Below the pieces are notes generated by a model. The model searched no databases and was not told where the DNA came from. It saw only the letters and a list, made by a program, of their open reading frames with translations. Both the position numbers and the translations under genes were made by a program. Shown piece by piece: positions 43,705 through 51,152 of a DNA stretch of 64,000 nt. Position 1 is the first letter of the stretch, and each line of letters opens with the position of its first letter. The DNA is taken from NCBI RefSeq assembly GCF_020567705.1, contig NZ_JAJDJU010000010.1, positions 1 through 64,000 on the forward strand, in the 5' to 3' direction. Source of the DNA: Acidocella sp. KAb 2-4 (GTDB taxonomy: Bacteria > Pseudomonadota > Alphaproteobacteria > Acetobacterales > Acetobacteraceae).

Positions 43705-44300
43705 TAAAAACCGTTCGATTTTAAGCGGGGTTTACCACGCCCTGGCAAAACCAAATCGGCCCGCCGCTCCGGATGGGTGAGCATATAGAGATCGGCGCTG
43801 GGCAGAAACAGCTTGCGCCATTCCGTCGGCCAGATCCCGAGATTGCGCCGCTGCGCCGCCTCGATCACGCTGTTGCGGTCGCTATCGACAAAAATCTTCA
43901 GGCCGTAAAATGGTTCCAGCAGCGGCACCAGCGCGGAGACGCCCTCCACGATCACTGGCCGCTGCGTGGTGAGATGGCGCGGTATGGCGGAGATGCCGCT
44001 GGAGCGTGGATCGAACGGCGCGTAATGGCATTCGCCCCGCGTGGCGAGGTCGGTCACCGCCTGCAGAAATTCCTCGTAGCGGATATAGGGGAATGGAAAT
44101 CCGGGCTGGCAGCCCCGCCATTCCGCTTCCGGGCGCAGGAATTCGTCCACATGCAGGCAGGCGAAGCCGTGCATCGCGCCCAGCCGCATGGCCAGCGTGG
44201 TCTTGCCCGCGCAAGGCAGGCCATCGATGCCGATCAGCGGCGGCGCCAGGCGTTTTGGGAAATCCGCTGGCAGCGCCAATGTCGCGCCGGTGTGCTCCAT
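43704..44300 (-). CDS. P-loop kinase, uridine-kinase-like
   Basis: A 198-residue P-loop NTPase. Walker A GLPCAGKTTLAMRLG (about residues 27-41) is followed by HVDEFLRPEAEW with the substrate-region Asp-Glu, HYAPFDPRSSGISAIPRHL and VIVEGVSALVPLLEPFYGLKIFVD, an order seen in uridine/cytidine kinase-like proteins. It is probably a small-molecule kinase; the substrate cannot be named. The hydrophilic sequence indicates a cytosolic protein. It is not in an operon with neighbours; the two-component system lies 100 bp beyond its start on the same strand. Confidence 0.72.
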   Translation of the reverse strand: MEHTGATLALPADFPKRLAPPLIGIDGLPCAGKTTLAMRLGAMHGFACLHVDEFLRPEAEWRGCQPGFPFPYIRYEEFLQAVTDLATRGECHYAPFDPRSSGISAIPRHLTTQRPVIVEGVSALVPLLEPFYGLKIFVDSDRNSVIEAAQRRNLGIWPTEWRKLFLPSADLYMLTHPERRADLVLPGRGKPRLKSNGF

Positions 44301-44408
44301 CGTCTCCCCGGAAATACTGACGTGCTTGCTTCTAGCGCGTCCTCTCCGCCGAGGGGAATCACCCGCGCCGAAAATAATGAAACGATCCCGCGATGAGCGC
44401 GCGGCGGC

Positions 44409-45866
44409 TCAGGCGGGCAGGGTCACACTCACGCGCAGCCCCCGCTCGGGCAGGTTGGTGAGGCTGACATCGCCGCCATGCGCGTGCAGGATGTTGCGGC
44501 TGATCGACATGCCCAGCCCGGAGCCGCCGGTCTCGCGGTTGCGGCTGGTTTCCAGCCGGCGGAAGGGCTCGAAGACGCGCTCCATCTCGTCGGGCGGAAT
44601 ACCGGGGCCGTCATCCTCGATGTCGATGCGCACCATGCCCTTGATCGGCGGGTGCAGGGTCACGCGTGCGGCGTCGCCATATTTCAGCGCGTTGCCGATC
44701 AAATTGGCGAGCGCGCGTTTCAGCGCCAGCGGGCGGGCGTTGATGGGCAGGTGCTCCGGCCCGGTGTAGCTCAACGCGGCGGCGTGGTCGGGGTCGCCAT
44801 CGGCGGCGTCGTCGAGGATCGTGCGCAGCAGGCTGGCGAGGTCGAGCCGGGCGATGGCCTCGGTGGTCGTGACGTCGCGGCTGAAGGCCAGCGTTGCCGC
44901 CACCATCGCCTCCATCTCGTCGAGATCGGCCAGCATTTTGGTCCGCTGTTCGTCATCCTCCATGTACTCGGCGCGCAGCTTCAGCCGCGTGATCGGCGTG
45001 CGCAGATCATGCCCGATGGCGGTGAGCAGGAAGGTGCGGTCTTCGACGAAGCGCCGGACCCGGGCCGCCATGGTGTTGAAGGCCACCGCCGCGGTGACGA
45101 TCTCGGCCGGCCCGGTTTCGGGCAGGGGCTTGGTGTTGGCGACATCGCGCCCCAGCGCGTCGGCCGCCGCCGCCAGGGTTTTCACCGGCTGCAACAGGCG
45201 CCGCACCGCCCAGGTGATCATGACCGCGCCGAGCAGGGTCATCACGATGAAGGCGGTGGCGAAGCCGGGCGAGCGCCAGGGCGCGGGCGGGGGCAGGGTG
45301 GAGGTGATGGTGAGCCAGGAGACGGGCGGCAGCAGGGCGGAGATGTCGGGCAGCGGCCCCAGGCTGAGCAGCGGCGGGCCGTTCTCCGGGCCGCCATTGG
45401 GCGGCGGCGGGCCGTTTGGCGGGACCGGGAGGAACAAATTATCCGGCAGGCCGAAGCTGATGACGAAGCGCGGCGGGAAACCCTGCATGCGCAGCAGCAG
45501 CCCGCGCGGGCGGATGCCGGGGGGGATGCCGTAATCGATGATCGCCGCGCGGATGGCGCCACGGGCGCTTAGCGGCATGGCATAGGTGTGGTCGATCGGC
45601 GGCAGCAGCGAGAGGCTGACCGTGTCGCCCTTGGGCAGCGGCTCCTTGGCCAGCAGGGCGGCGCGGTCCTCGGGCGCGGCCAAGGCGATATGGCGGTAGA
45701 TGATGACCGCGCGGGTGGCGAATTCCTGCTCCTCCTCCAATTGCTGCAGCCGCACCTGGTTCAGGGTGTGGATCAGCAGCCCCAGCAGCTGGATCAGCGC
45801 GAACCCGGTCAGCAGGATCAGGATCATCCGCCGCGCCAGGCTGTGGGGCAGGGTGATGAAGTTCAA
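44409..45866 (-). CDS. Sensor histidine kinase, OmpR/EnvZ class
   Basis: A 485-residue membrane kinase. First helix RRMILILLTGFALIQLLGLLIH, a periplasmic region of about 170 residues, second helix near residue 205 (GFATAFIVMTLLGAVMITWA), HAMP linker, then the phosphoacceptor His in LLTAIGHDLRTPITRLKLRAEYM and the ATPase N, G1 and G2 boxes (ALANLIGNALKYG, DDGPGIPPDEMERVFEPF, GGSGLGMSISRNIL). The periplasmic domain ends in a Pro/Gly-rich stretch (about residues 145-175). The TTG start overlaps the regulator stop as TTGA; an ATG at 45827 is the alternative. The signal is unknown. Confidence 0.9.
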   Translation of the reverse strand: MNFITLPHSLARRMILILLTGFALIQLLGLLIHTLNQVRLQQLEEEQEFATRAVIIYRHIALAAPEDRAALLAKEPLPKGDTVSLSLLPPIDHTYAMPLSARGAIRAAIIDYGIPPGIRPRGLLLRMQGFPPRFVISFGLPDNLFLPVPPNGPPPPNGGPENGPPLLSLGPLPDISALLPPVSWLTITSTLPPPAPWRSPGFATAFIVMTLLGAVMITWAVRRLLQPVKTLAAAADALGRDVANTKPLPETGPAEIVTAAVAFNTMAARVRRFVEDRTFLLTAIGHDLRTPITRLKLRAEYMEDDEQRTKMLADLDEMEAMVAATLAFSRDVTTTEAIARLDLASLLRTILDDAADGDPDHAAALSYTGPEHLPINARPLALKRALANLIGNALKYGDAARVTLHPPIKGMVRIDIEDDGPGIPPDEMERVFEPFRRLETSRNRETGGSGLGMSISRNILHAHGGDVSLTNLPERGLRVSVTLPA

Positions 45867-46579
45867 AGCCGTTCGACGGGGGTTGAGAGCACGTAGCCGC
45901 CGCCGCGCACGGTCTTGATGAGTTGGGCGTTGCGCCCGTCATCCTCCAGCTTGCGGCGCAGGCGGGAGATGGCGACGTCGATGGCGCGGTCGAACGGCCC
46001 GGCTTGGCGCCCGCGCAGCAGGTCGAGCAGCATGTCGCGCGTCAGCACGCGGTTGGGACGGTCGAGCAGCGCCAGCAGCAGGTCGTATTCGCCGCCGGTG
46101 ATGGAAACCTCCACCCCGCTGGGGTCGAGCAGCCGCCGCCGCGCGGTTTCCAGCACCCAGCCGGAGAAATGGTAGGTTTTGGCGTGGTCTGGCGCGCGCT
46201 CCTCCGACTCGCCCGTGCGGCGCAGCACGGCGCGGATGCGCGCCAGCAGTTCACGCGGGTTGAACGGCTTGGTCACGTAATCATCGGCGCCCAGCTCCAG
46301 TCCGATGATGCGGTCGGTCTCCTCCGCCATGGCGGTGAGCATGATGATCGGCACATTGGTCTCGGCGCGGAACCAGCGGGCGAGGTCCAGCCCGCCCTCG
46401 CCGGGCAGCATCAGGTCCAGCACCACGAGCTGGTAATGCCCGTTGACGAAGGCGCGGCGGGCCTCCTTGGCGTCGCGCGCGGTGGTCACCCGCAGGCGCT
46501 GGCGCTCCAGGAATTTCGCCAACAGCTCGCGGATTTCGCGGTCGTCATCGACGACGAGGATATGCGGCAGCGTGTCCAT
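45863..46579 (-). CDS. OmpR-family response regulator
   Basis: A 238-residue transcription factor. Receiver domain: acidic pair in ILVVDDDREIRELL, phosphoacceptor Asp in LVVLDLMLPGEGGLD (near residue 54), LTAMAEE, and the Lys in DYVTKPFNPREL. The C-terminal winged helix has SGVEVSITGGEYDLLLALLD and RAIDVAISRLRRKLEDD. It is cotranscribed with the kinase gene, whose start it overlaps by 3 nt. The ATG at 46579 gives a family-length protein. Upstream lies a 282-bp region shared with the ornithine decarboxylase leader. Confidence 0.93.
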   Translation of the reverse strand: MDTLPHILVVDDDREIRELLAKFLERQRLRVTTARDAKEARRAFVNGHYQLVVLDLMLPGEGGLDLARWFRAETNVPIIMLTAMAEETDRIIGLELGADDYVTKPFNPRELLARIRAVLRRTGESEERAPDHAKTYHFSGWVLETARRRLLDPSGVEVSITGGEYDLLLALLDRPNRVLTRDMLLDLLRGRQAGPFDRAIDVAISRLRRKLEDDGRNAQLIKTVRGGGYVLSTPVERL

Positions 46580-46678
46580 AGCTGTTACAATAGCGAGGCC
46601 GCGGGCGCTTGGGCAGGCCAAGTTGCACTTGGTGACAATTTGCCGCCGGGTGAAAATAACGCTTGCGCCCCGGGGGTG

Positions 46679-46810
46679 ATGGCCGTATTCGGCCCCCACG
46701 CAGCAACGTACGTGCCTCTGCCGGTCTCCGGTTACGCAACGGCGTCAAGCGTTCTGGCAGCACGACTGGGGCAACCTGGAAGTCGGCTGGTTCGTTGGAC
46801 CGTTTTGTAA
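46679..46810 (+). other. Possible 43-codon leader ORF before ornithine decarboxylase
   Basis: An ATG at 46679, directly after a G-rich CCGGGGGTG, opens a 43-codon frame ending at TAA (46808-46810), 51 bp before the decarboxylase start. The stop sits 2 bp before a hairpin next to the decarboxylase ribosome site. The peptide (starting MAVFGPHAATYVPLP) is unlike known proteins. It may be a regulatory leader peptide or only an open stretch inside a structured leader RNA. Confidence 0.3.
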
Positions 46811-46812
46811 CC

Positions 46813-46839
46813 ATGCCCGCCGCCGCAACAGGCGGGCAT
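46813..46839 (+). promoter_or_regulatory. Hairpin in ornithine decarboxylase leader
   Basis: ATGCCCGCC (46813-46821) and GGCGGGCAT (46831-46839) form a perfect 9-bp stem with a 9-nt loop, ending 22 bp before the decarboxylase ATG and touching the purine-rich ribosome-site region AGAGAGGAAGGAAGAGAG. It could expose or mask that site. Alphaproteobacterial ornithine decarboxylase genes are known to carry a structured speF leader motif; whether this is one needs a covariance search. Confidence 0.5.
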
Positions 46840-46861
46840 TCAGAGAGGAAGGAAGAGAGCG

Positions 46862-47983
46862 ATGACTCCCAAAATCGCTTCGTTTCTTGACACCATGCCG
46901 GCCACCCCGTGCCTGGTTCTGGACCTGGACCGCGTGGCCGAGAACTACGCGGCGCTGCACCGCGCCCTGCCCGCCGCCAAGATCTATTACGCCGTGAAGG
47001 CGAATCCGGCGGCGCCGATCCTGGCGCTGCTCGCCGGCCAAGGCTCCTGCTTCGACGCCGCCTCCTTGCCCGAGATCGAGGCCTGCCTCGCCGCCGGGGC
47101 GCCCGCTTCGGCCATCTCCTTCGGCAACACGGTGAAGAAACCCTCCGCCATTGCCGCCGCGCACGCCCATGGCGTGCCGCTTTTCGCGTTCGACTCGCTC
47201 GAGGAGCTGGAGAAGATCGCCGCGCATGCGCCCGGCGCCAAGGTGTATTGCCGCATCGCCGTGAACAATGCGGGGGCGGAATGGCCGCTGAGCCGGAAAT
47301 TCGGCACCACGCTGGACAAGGCGAAGGCGCTGATGCTGGCCGCGCCCGGGCTGGGGCTGGTGCCGCATGGCTTGTCCTTCCATGTCGGCAGCCAGCAGAC
47401 CGGCACCGCCGCGTATGAAATGGCGGTGGCCGAGGTGGCGATGCTGTTCACCGACCTCAAGGCCCAGGGCGTGGAGCTGAAGATGCTGAATCTCGGCGGC
47501 GGCTTCCCGATCCGCTACCGCGAGGATGTGCCGGAGACCGACGCCTTCGGCACCGCGATCATGGACGCGATGGTGCGGCATTTCGGCAATGATCTGCCGG
47601 AGATGCTGATCGAGCCGGGCCGCGCCATGGTCGGCAATGCCGGGGTGGTGGCCTCCGAGGTGGTGCTGGTGTGCCGCCGCATGGAAGAGGATCCGCGCCG
47701 CTGGGTGTATCTCGACATTGGCCGCTATGGCGGGCTGGCCGAGACCGAGGGCGAGGCGATCCGCTACCGGATCTCCGCCGGCAACGGGCAGACTGGCCCG
47801 GTGGTGCTGGCCGGGCCGTCTTGCGATGGTGTGGACGTGATGTACGAAAAATCCGCGTATCAGCTGCCGCTCGATCTCAAATCGGGAGACCGCGTGCTCA
47901 TCCACGATACCGGCGCTTATGTAACGTCTTACGCCAGCCAGAACTTTAATGGTTTCGCGCCGCTGCAAGAGTACTATGTATAG
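46862..47983 (+). CDS. Ornithine decarboxylase, fold III PLP (eukaryotic-like)
   Basis: A 373-residue alanine-racemase-fold decarboxylase making putrescine from ornithine. The PLP Lys is Lys46 in IYYAVKANPAAP. Other family marks are FDAASLPEIEACL, HVGSQQTGTAAYEMAV, LNLGGGFPIRY, IEPGRAMVGNAG and the active-site Cys in GPSCDGVDVMYEK. Lysine or mixed ornithine/lysine specificity is possible. It is the entry to polyamine synthesis, complementing the polyamine-type importer elsewhere in the window. It is divergent from the response regulator and followed by a hydrolase gene after 24 bp. Confidence 0.9.
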   Translation: MTPKIASFLDTMPATPCLVLDLDRVAENYAALHRALPAAKIYYAVKANPAAPILALLAGQGSCFDAASLPEIEACLAAGAPASAISFGNTVKKPSAIAAAHAHGVPLFAFDSLEELEKIAAHAPGAKVYCRIAVNNAGAEWPLSRKFGTTLDKAKALMLAAPGLGLVPHGLSFHVGSQQTGTAAYEMAVAEVAMLFTDLKAQGVELKMLNLGGGFPIRYREDVPETDAFGTAIMDAMVRHFGNDLPEMLIEPGRAMVGNAGVVASEVVLVCRRMEEDPRRWVYLDIGRYGGLAETEGEAIRYRISAGNGQTGPVVLAGPSCDGVDVMYEKSAYQLPLDLKSGDRVLIHDTGAYVTSYASQNFNGFAPLQEYYV

Positions 47984-48007
47984 CGCAGTTCCAACTGGGA
48001 GAGCGTT

Positions 48008-48709
48008 ATGCACGAGATCAAGCTGAAGGCCGCCGATGGCGCGGGTGAGTTCACCGCCTATGTGTGGGAGCCCAAGACCAAACAGAAAGCCGGCGCGGTC
48101 GTCTTGATTCAGGAAATTTTCGGGGTGAACGACGCGCTGCGCGCCACCGCCGAGGACCTCGCCGCGCAGGGCTTCATCGCCGTGGCGCCGGATCTGTTCT
48201 GGCGTCAGCAGCCGGGCGTGAACCTGACCGATAAGAGCGAAGCCGAGTGGAAGCAGGCCTTCGCGCTGATGAACGGCTTCAACCAGGATAAGGGCGTGGA
48301 AGACCTGAAGGTAACGCTGGCCGCCGCGCGCAAGCTGCCCGGCTGCAACGGCAATGCGGGAACCATGGGCTTCTGCCTCGGCGGGCGCCTGGCGGTGATG
48401 ATGGCGACGCGCTCCGATTCCGATGTCAACGTGTCTTATTACGGCGTCGGCCTCGACAACCTGACCGGCGAGTTCGCCAATATCGCGGCGCCGCTGATGC
48501 TGCACATCGCCGAGAAGGACGAATATTTCCCCACCGCCGCGCAGGAGACGCTGCTCGACGCGCTGGAGGATAATGAGTGGGTGGATGCCTTCATCTATCC
48601 CGGCGTGCAGCATGCCTTCGCCCGCGTGAATGGCGTGCATTACGACGCCCGCGCCGCCGTGATCGCCAACGGGCGCACCACCGAGCTGCTGGCGGAAATC
48701 CTGGAGTGA
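48008..48709 (+). CDS. Dienelactone hydrolase family protein
   Basis: A 233-residue alpha/beta hydrolase of the carboxymethylenebutenolidase family. The nucleophile is Cys in TMGFCLGGRLAVMMA (near residue 123), with the acid in the MLHIAEKDEYFP region and the His in GVQHAFARVN. The early VVLIQEIFGVNDALRATAEDLAAQGFIAVAPDL is the family hallmark. The natural substrate is uncertain because no chlorocatechol pathway genes are nearby. Its stop overlaps the GTG of the next gene. Confidence 0.88.
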   Translation: MHEIKLKAADGAGEFTAYVWEPKTKQKAGAVVLIQEIFGVNDALRATAEDLAAQGFIAVAPDLFWRQQPGVNLTDKSEAEWKQAFALMNGFNQDKGVEDLKVTLAAARKLPGCNGNAGTMGFCLGGRLAVMMATRSDSDVNVSYYGVGLDNLTGEFANIAAPLMLHIAEKDEYFPTAAQETLLDALEDNEWVDAFIYPGVQHAFARVNGVHYDARAAVIANGRTTELLAEILE

Positions 48710-49875
48710 GGCTGCGCCGCCGCGGGCTGCTGGCCAGCGCCGGGGCGGCCCTGGCATGGCCCAGCCTGGGGCGGGCGGATGATCTGGGCGCCGCCTGCGT
48801 GCGGGCGGTGCTGGGGCAGATGGAGGCGCTGGGCGATGGCCCGGCGCTGCTGAATTCCTACCTCGTGGAAACCGGGCCGGGGGCGGGGGATTTCGACCGC
48901 ACCCAGGCCAATGCCGCTTATGTGTATGACAACGCCCTGGCCGGGCTGCTGCTGCTGGCGGCCGGGCACCGGGCCGAGGCGGCGCGCATCGGCCAGGCCC
49001 TGGCGATCGCGCAGGCGCATGACCGTAAATTCGCCGATGGCCGGCTGCGCAACGGCTATCAGGCCGGGGTGATGACCGCCCCCGCCAAGCTGCCCGGCTT
49101 TTGGGACGAGACGGCTGGCCGCTGGGACGAAGATCCCTATCAGCTTGGCACCGAGAGCGGGCCGGTGGCCTGGGCGATGCTGCTCTGGGCGGCGCTGGGC
49201 ATGACCGCGCCGGCCAACCGCGCGGGCAATTTTCTCGACGAGCAATTGCGTGCGCCGGCTGGCTATTATGGCGGGCTTTACGGGTTCGACCCGTCGCAGA
49301 CCCTGCTGAGCTGGCAGAGCACCGAGCAGAACACCGATTTGGCTGCGGCCTTCCGCGCGCTGGGGCGGGGCGAGGATGCCGCCCATGCCGCGGCGTTCGT
49401 GCGGGGGATGTTCGATGCCCGTACGGGATGTTTCCAGGCGGGCACCGCGCCGGGCGGGGCGGTGAATCCGCTGCTCGCCGCCGATGCGGGGATCTGGCCG
49501 TTCCTGGCCGGGCTGGGCAGCGCCGAATCCGCCCTGGCGGCGGTGGCGGGGCTGCGCCATGGCGAGGGCATTGGGTTTTCCGCCGCGAGTGACGGCGTGT
49601 GGTTCGAGGGCACAGCCTTCGCCGCGCTGGCGCTGAAGCTGGCCGGGCAGGCGGGGCTGGCCGCGTCCTTCCTGACCGCCATCGCCGCCAATCTCTCACC
49701 CGAGGGCTATGTGTACGCCACCCAAGCGGCGAGTCTGAGCACTGGGCTAACCGTTGGTCCCTCGCTGCAACCCGGCGTGCCGGCGCAGAAATTCAACTAT
49801 TACCGGCGCCCGAGCCTGAGCGCGACAAGCTGGGCCGGGCTGGCGGCGCTGGGGGTGAACCCGCTGGCGGCGTAG
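48706..49875 (+). CDS. Predicted exported protein, alpha/alpha-toroid-like
   Basis: A 389-residue protein that begins with GTG overlapping the hydrolase stop (GTGA). The N-terminus RLRRRGLLASAGAALAWPSLGRA looks like a twin-arginine or Sec signal, so export is likely. The body is strongly helical with repeated Ala/Leu-rich helices and segments such as ANAAYVYDNALAGLLLLAAGH, LLSWQSTEQNTDLAAAFRALG and GVWFEGTAFAALALKLAG that recall six-hairpin glycosidase-like folds. I cannot name a family or substrate. Coupled translation with the dienelactone hydrolase is the only context clue. Confidence 0.6.
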   Translation: MRLRRRGLLASAGAALAWPSLGRADDLGAACVRAVLGQMEALGDGPALLNSYLVETGPGAGDFDRTQANAAYVYDNALAGLLLLAAGHRAEAARIGQALAIAQAHDRKFADGRLRNGYQAGVMTAPAKLPGFWDETAGRWDEDPYQLGTESGPVAWAMLLWAALGMTAPANRAGNFLDEQLRAPAGYYGGLYGFDPSQTLLSWQSTEQNTDLAAAFRALGRGEDAAHAAAFVRGMFDARTGCFQAGTAPGGAVNPLLAADAGIWPFLAGLGSAESALAAVAGLRHGEGIGFSAASDGVWFEGTAFAALALKLAGQAGLAASFLTAIAANLSPEGYVYATQAASLSTGLTVGPSLQPGVPAQKFNYYRRPSLSATSWAGLAALGVNPLAA

Positions 49876-49881
49876 CCGGGC

Positions 49882-51147
49882 TTATTTGCCGATACAGAAG
49901 CCCGAAAACACGGCGTCTAGAATTTCCTCGACCCCGATGATGCCGACCAGCCGGGCCAGCGCCTGCGCGGCGGCGCGCAGCTCCTCGCCGCGCAATTCCG
50001 GGTCTTCCAGGCGCAGAGCCGCGTCCAGCGCCGCCGCGGTGTCGCGCACGCAGGCGATCTGCCGTGGGCGGGCCAGCGCCGCGGCGCCCTTGGTGTCGGT
50101 GAGGTCCCGCGCCGCCTGGGCCAGTTGGGTCCGCAATTCGGCCATGCCCAGCCCGGTTTTGGCCGAGACGGCGAAGCCCGGCGCGGGGGCGAGGTCGGCC
50201 TTGGTGTGCAGGTAGAGGGCCGGGATGCCCGGCGGGGCGGGCGGGAAATCCTCGCCCGGTGCCGCCGCCAGTAGCAGGAAATCGGCCCGCGCCGCCCGCG
50301 CCCGCGCGCGCTTCACGCCCTCGGCCTCGATCGCATCCGCGGTGTCGCGCAGTCCGGCCGTGTCGGTGAGATGCACCGGCACGCCGCCGAGATCGACGCG
50401 CACGCCCACCGCGTCGCGCGTGGTGCCGGGAATGGCGGAGACGATGGCGATTTCCTCTCCCGCCAGGGCGTTGAGCAGGGTGGATTTGCCTGCGTTCGGC
50501 GCGCCGAGGATCACGAATTCCAGCCCTTCGCGCAGGCGTTCGGCGGCGGGGGCGGTGGCCAGGGCGGCGTGCATCTCGTCGCGCAGCGCGGCGATGCCGT
50601 GCACCAGAGCGGCCTCCACCTCGGGGGGCAGGTCTTCGTCGGGGAAATCGATCAGCGCCTCCTGCTGCGCCATGATCTGGCGCAGGCGCTCGCGCCAACC
50701 GGCGCAGGCCTCGTGCAGCGCGTCCGCCCCCTCCAGCGCCATCGCCCGCTGCGCCTCGGTCTCCGCCGCGATCAGATCGGCCATCGCCTCGGCCTGGAGC
50801 AGATCCATGCGGCCATTCTGGTGCGCGCGGCGGGAGAATTCGCCAGGCTCGGCCGGGCGCGCGCCCAGCGCCGCCAGCGCCCCGCTCACCGCCGCCAGCA
50901 CGGCCCGCCCGCCATGCAGCGCGAGCTCCACCACATCCTCGCCGGTGAAGCTGTGCGGGGCGGGGAAGATGACGACCAACGCTTCGTCGAGGTCCCGCCC
51001 CTCATGGCGCAGGCGGCGCAGTCCGGCGCGGCGCGGTGCGGGCAGGGGGGTGAGGCTGGAGGTGATGGAGAGCGCCTCCGGCCCGGAGAGGCGCAGCACG
51101 GTAACGGCCCCGCCGCGGCCGGTGATGGGCGCGAAAATCGTGCTCAT
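49882..51147 (-). CDS. mnmE: tRNA uridine-5-carboxymethylaminomethyl modification GTPase
   Basis: A 421-residue GTPase acting with MnmG at tRNA wobble uridine. The N-terminal domain begins STIFAPITGRGGAVTVLRLSGP; FTGEDVVELALHGG and EPGEFSRRAHQNGRMDLLQAEA are signatures. The G domain has GAPNAGKST, the switch IPGTTRDAV, DTAGLRDT and the base-recognition TKAD. The protein ends with FCIGK, including the conserved C-terminal Cys. It is a little shorter than E. coli MnmE (454). The mnmG, rsmG and parAB genes often found beside it are not present here. Confidence 0.96.
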   Translation of the reverse strand: MSTIFAPITGRGGAVTVLRLSGPEALSITSSLTPLPAPRRAGLRRLRHEGRDLDEALVVIFPAPHSFTGEDVVELALHGGRAVLAAVSGALAALGARPAEPGEFSRRAHQNGRMDLLQAEAMADLIAAETEAQRAMALEGADALHEACAGWRERLRQIMAQQEALIDFPDEDLPPEVEAALVHGIAALRDEMHAALATAPAAERLREGLEFVILGAPNAGKSTLLNALAGEEIAIVSAIPGTTRDAVGVRVDLGGVPVHLTDTAGLRDTADAIEAEGVKRARARAARADFLLLAAAPGEDFPPAPPGIPALYLHTKADLAPAPGFAVSAKTGLGMAELRTQLAQAARDLTDTKGAAALARPRQIACVRDTAAALDAALRLEDPELRGEELRAAAQALARLVGIIGVEEILDAVFSGFCIGK

Positions 51148-51152
51148 GCGCG

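Noticed and set aside
46745-49699. 984-codon minus-strand open frame
   Set aside because: It lies antisense to ornithine decarboxylase, the hydrolase and the exported protein; the product is Arg/His/Pro-rich with no domain, a typical GC-rich shadow frame.
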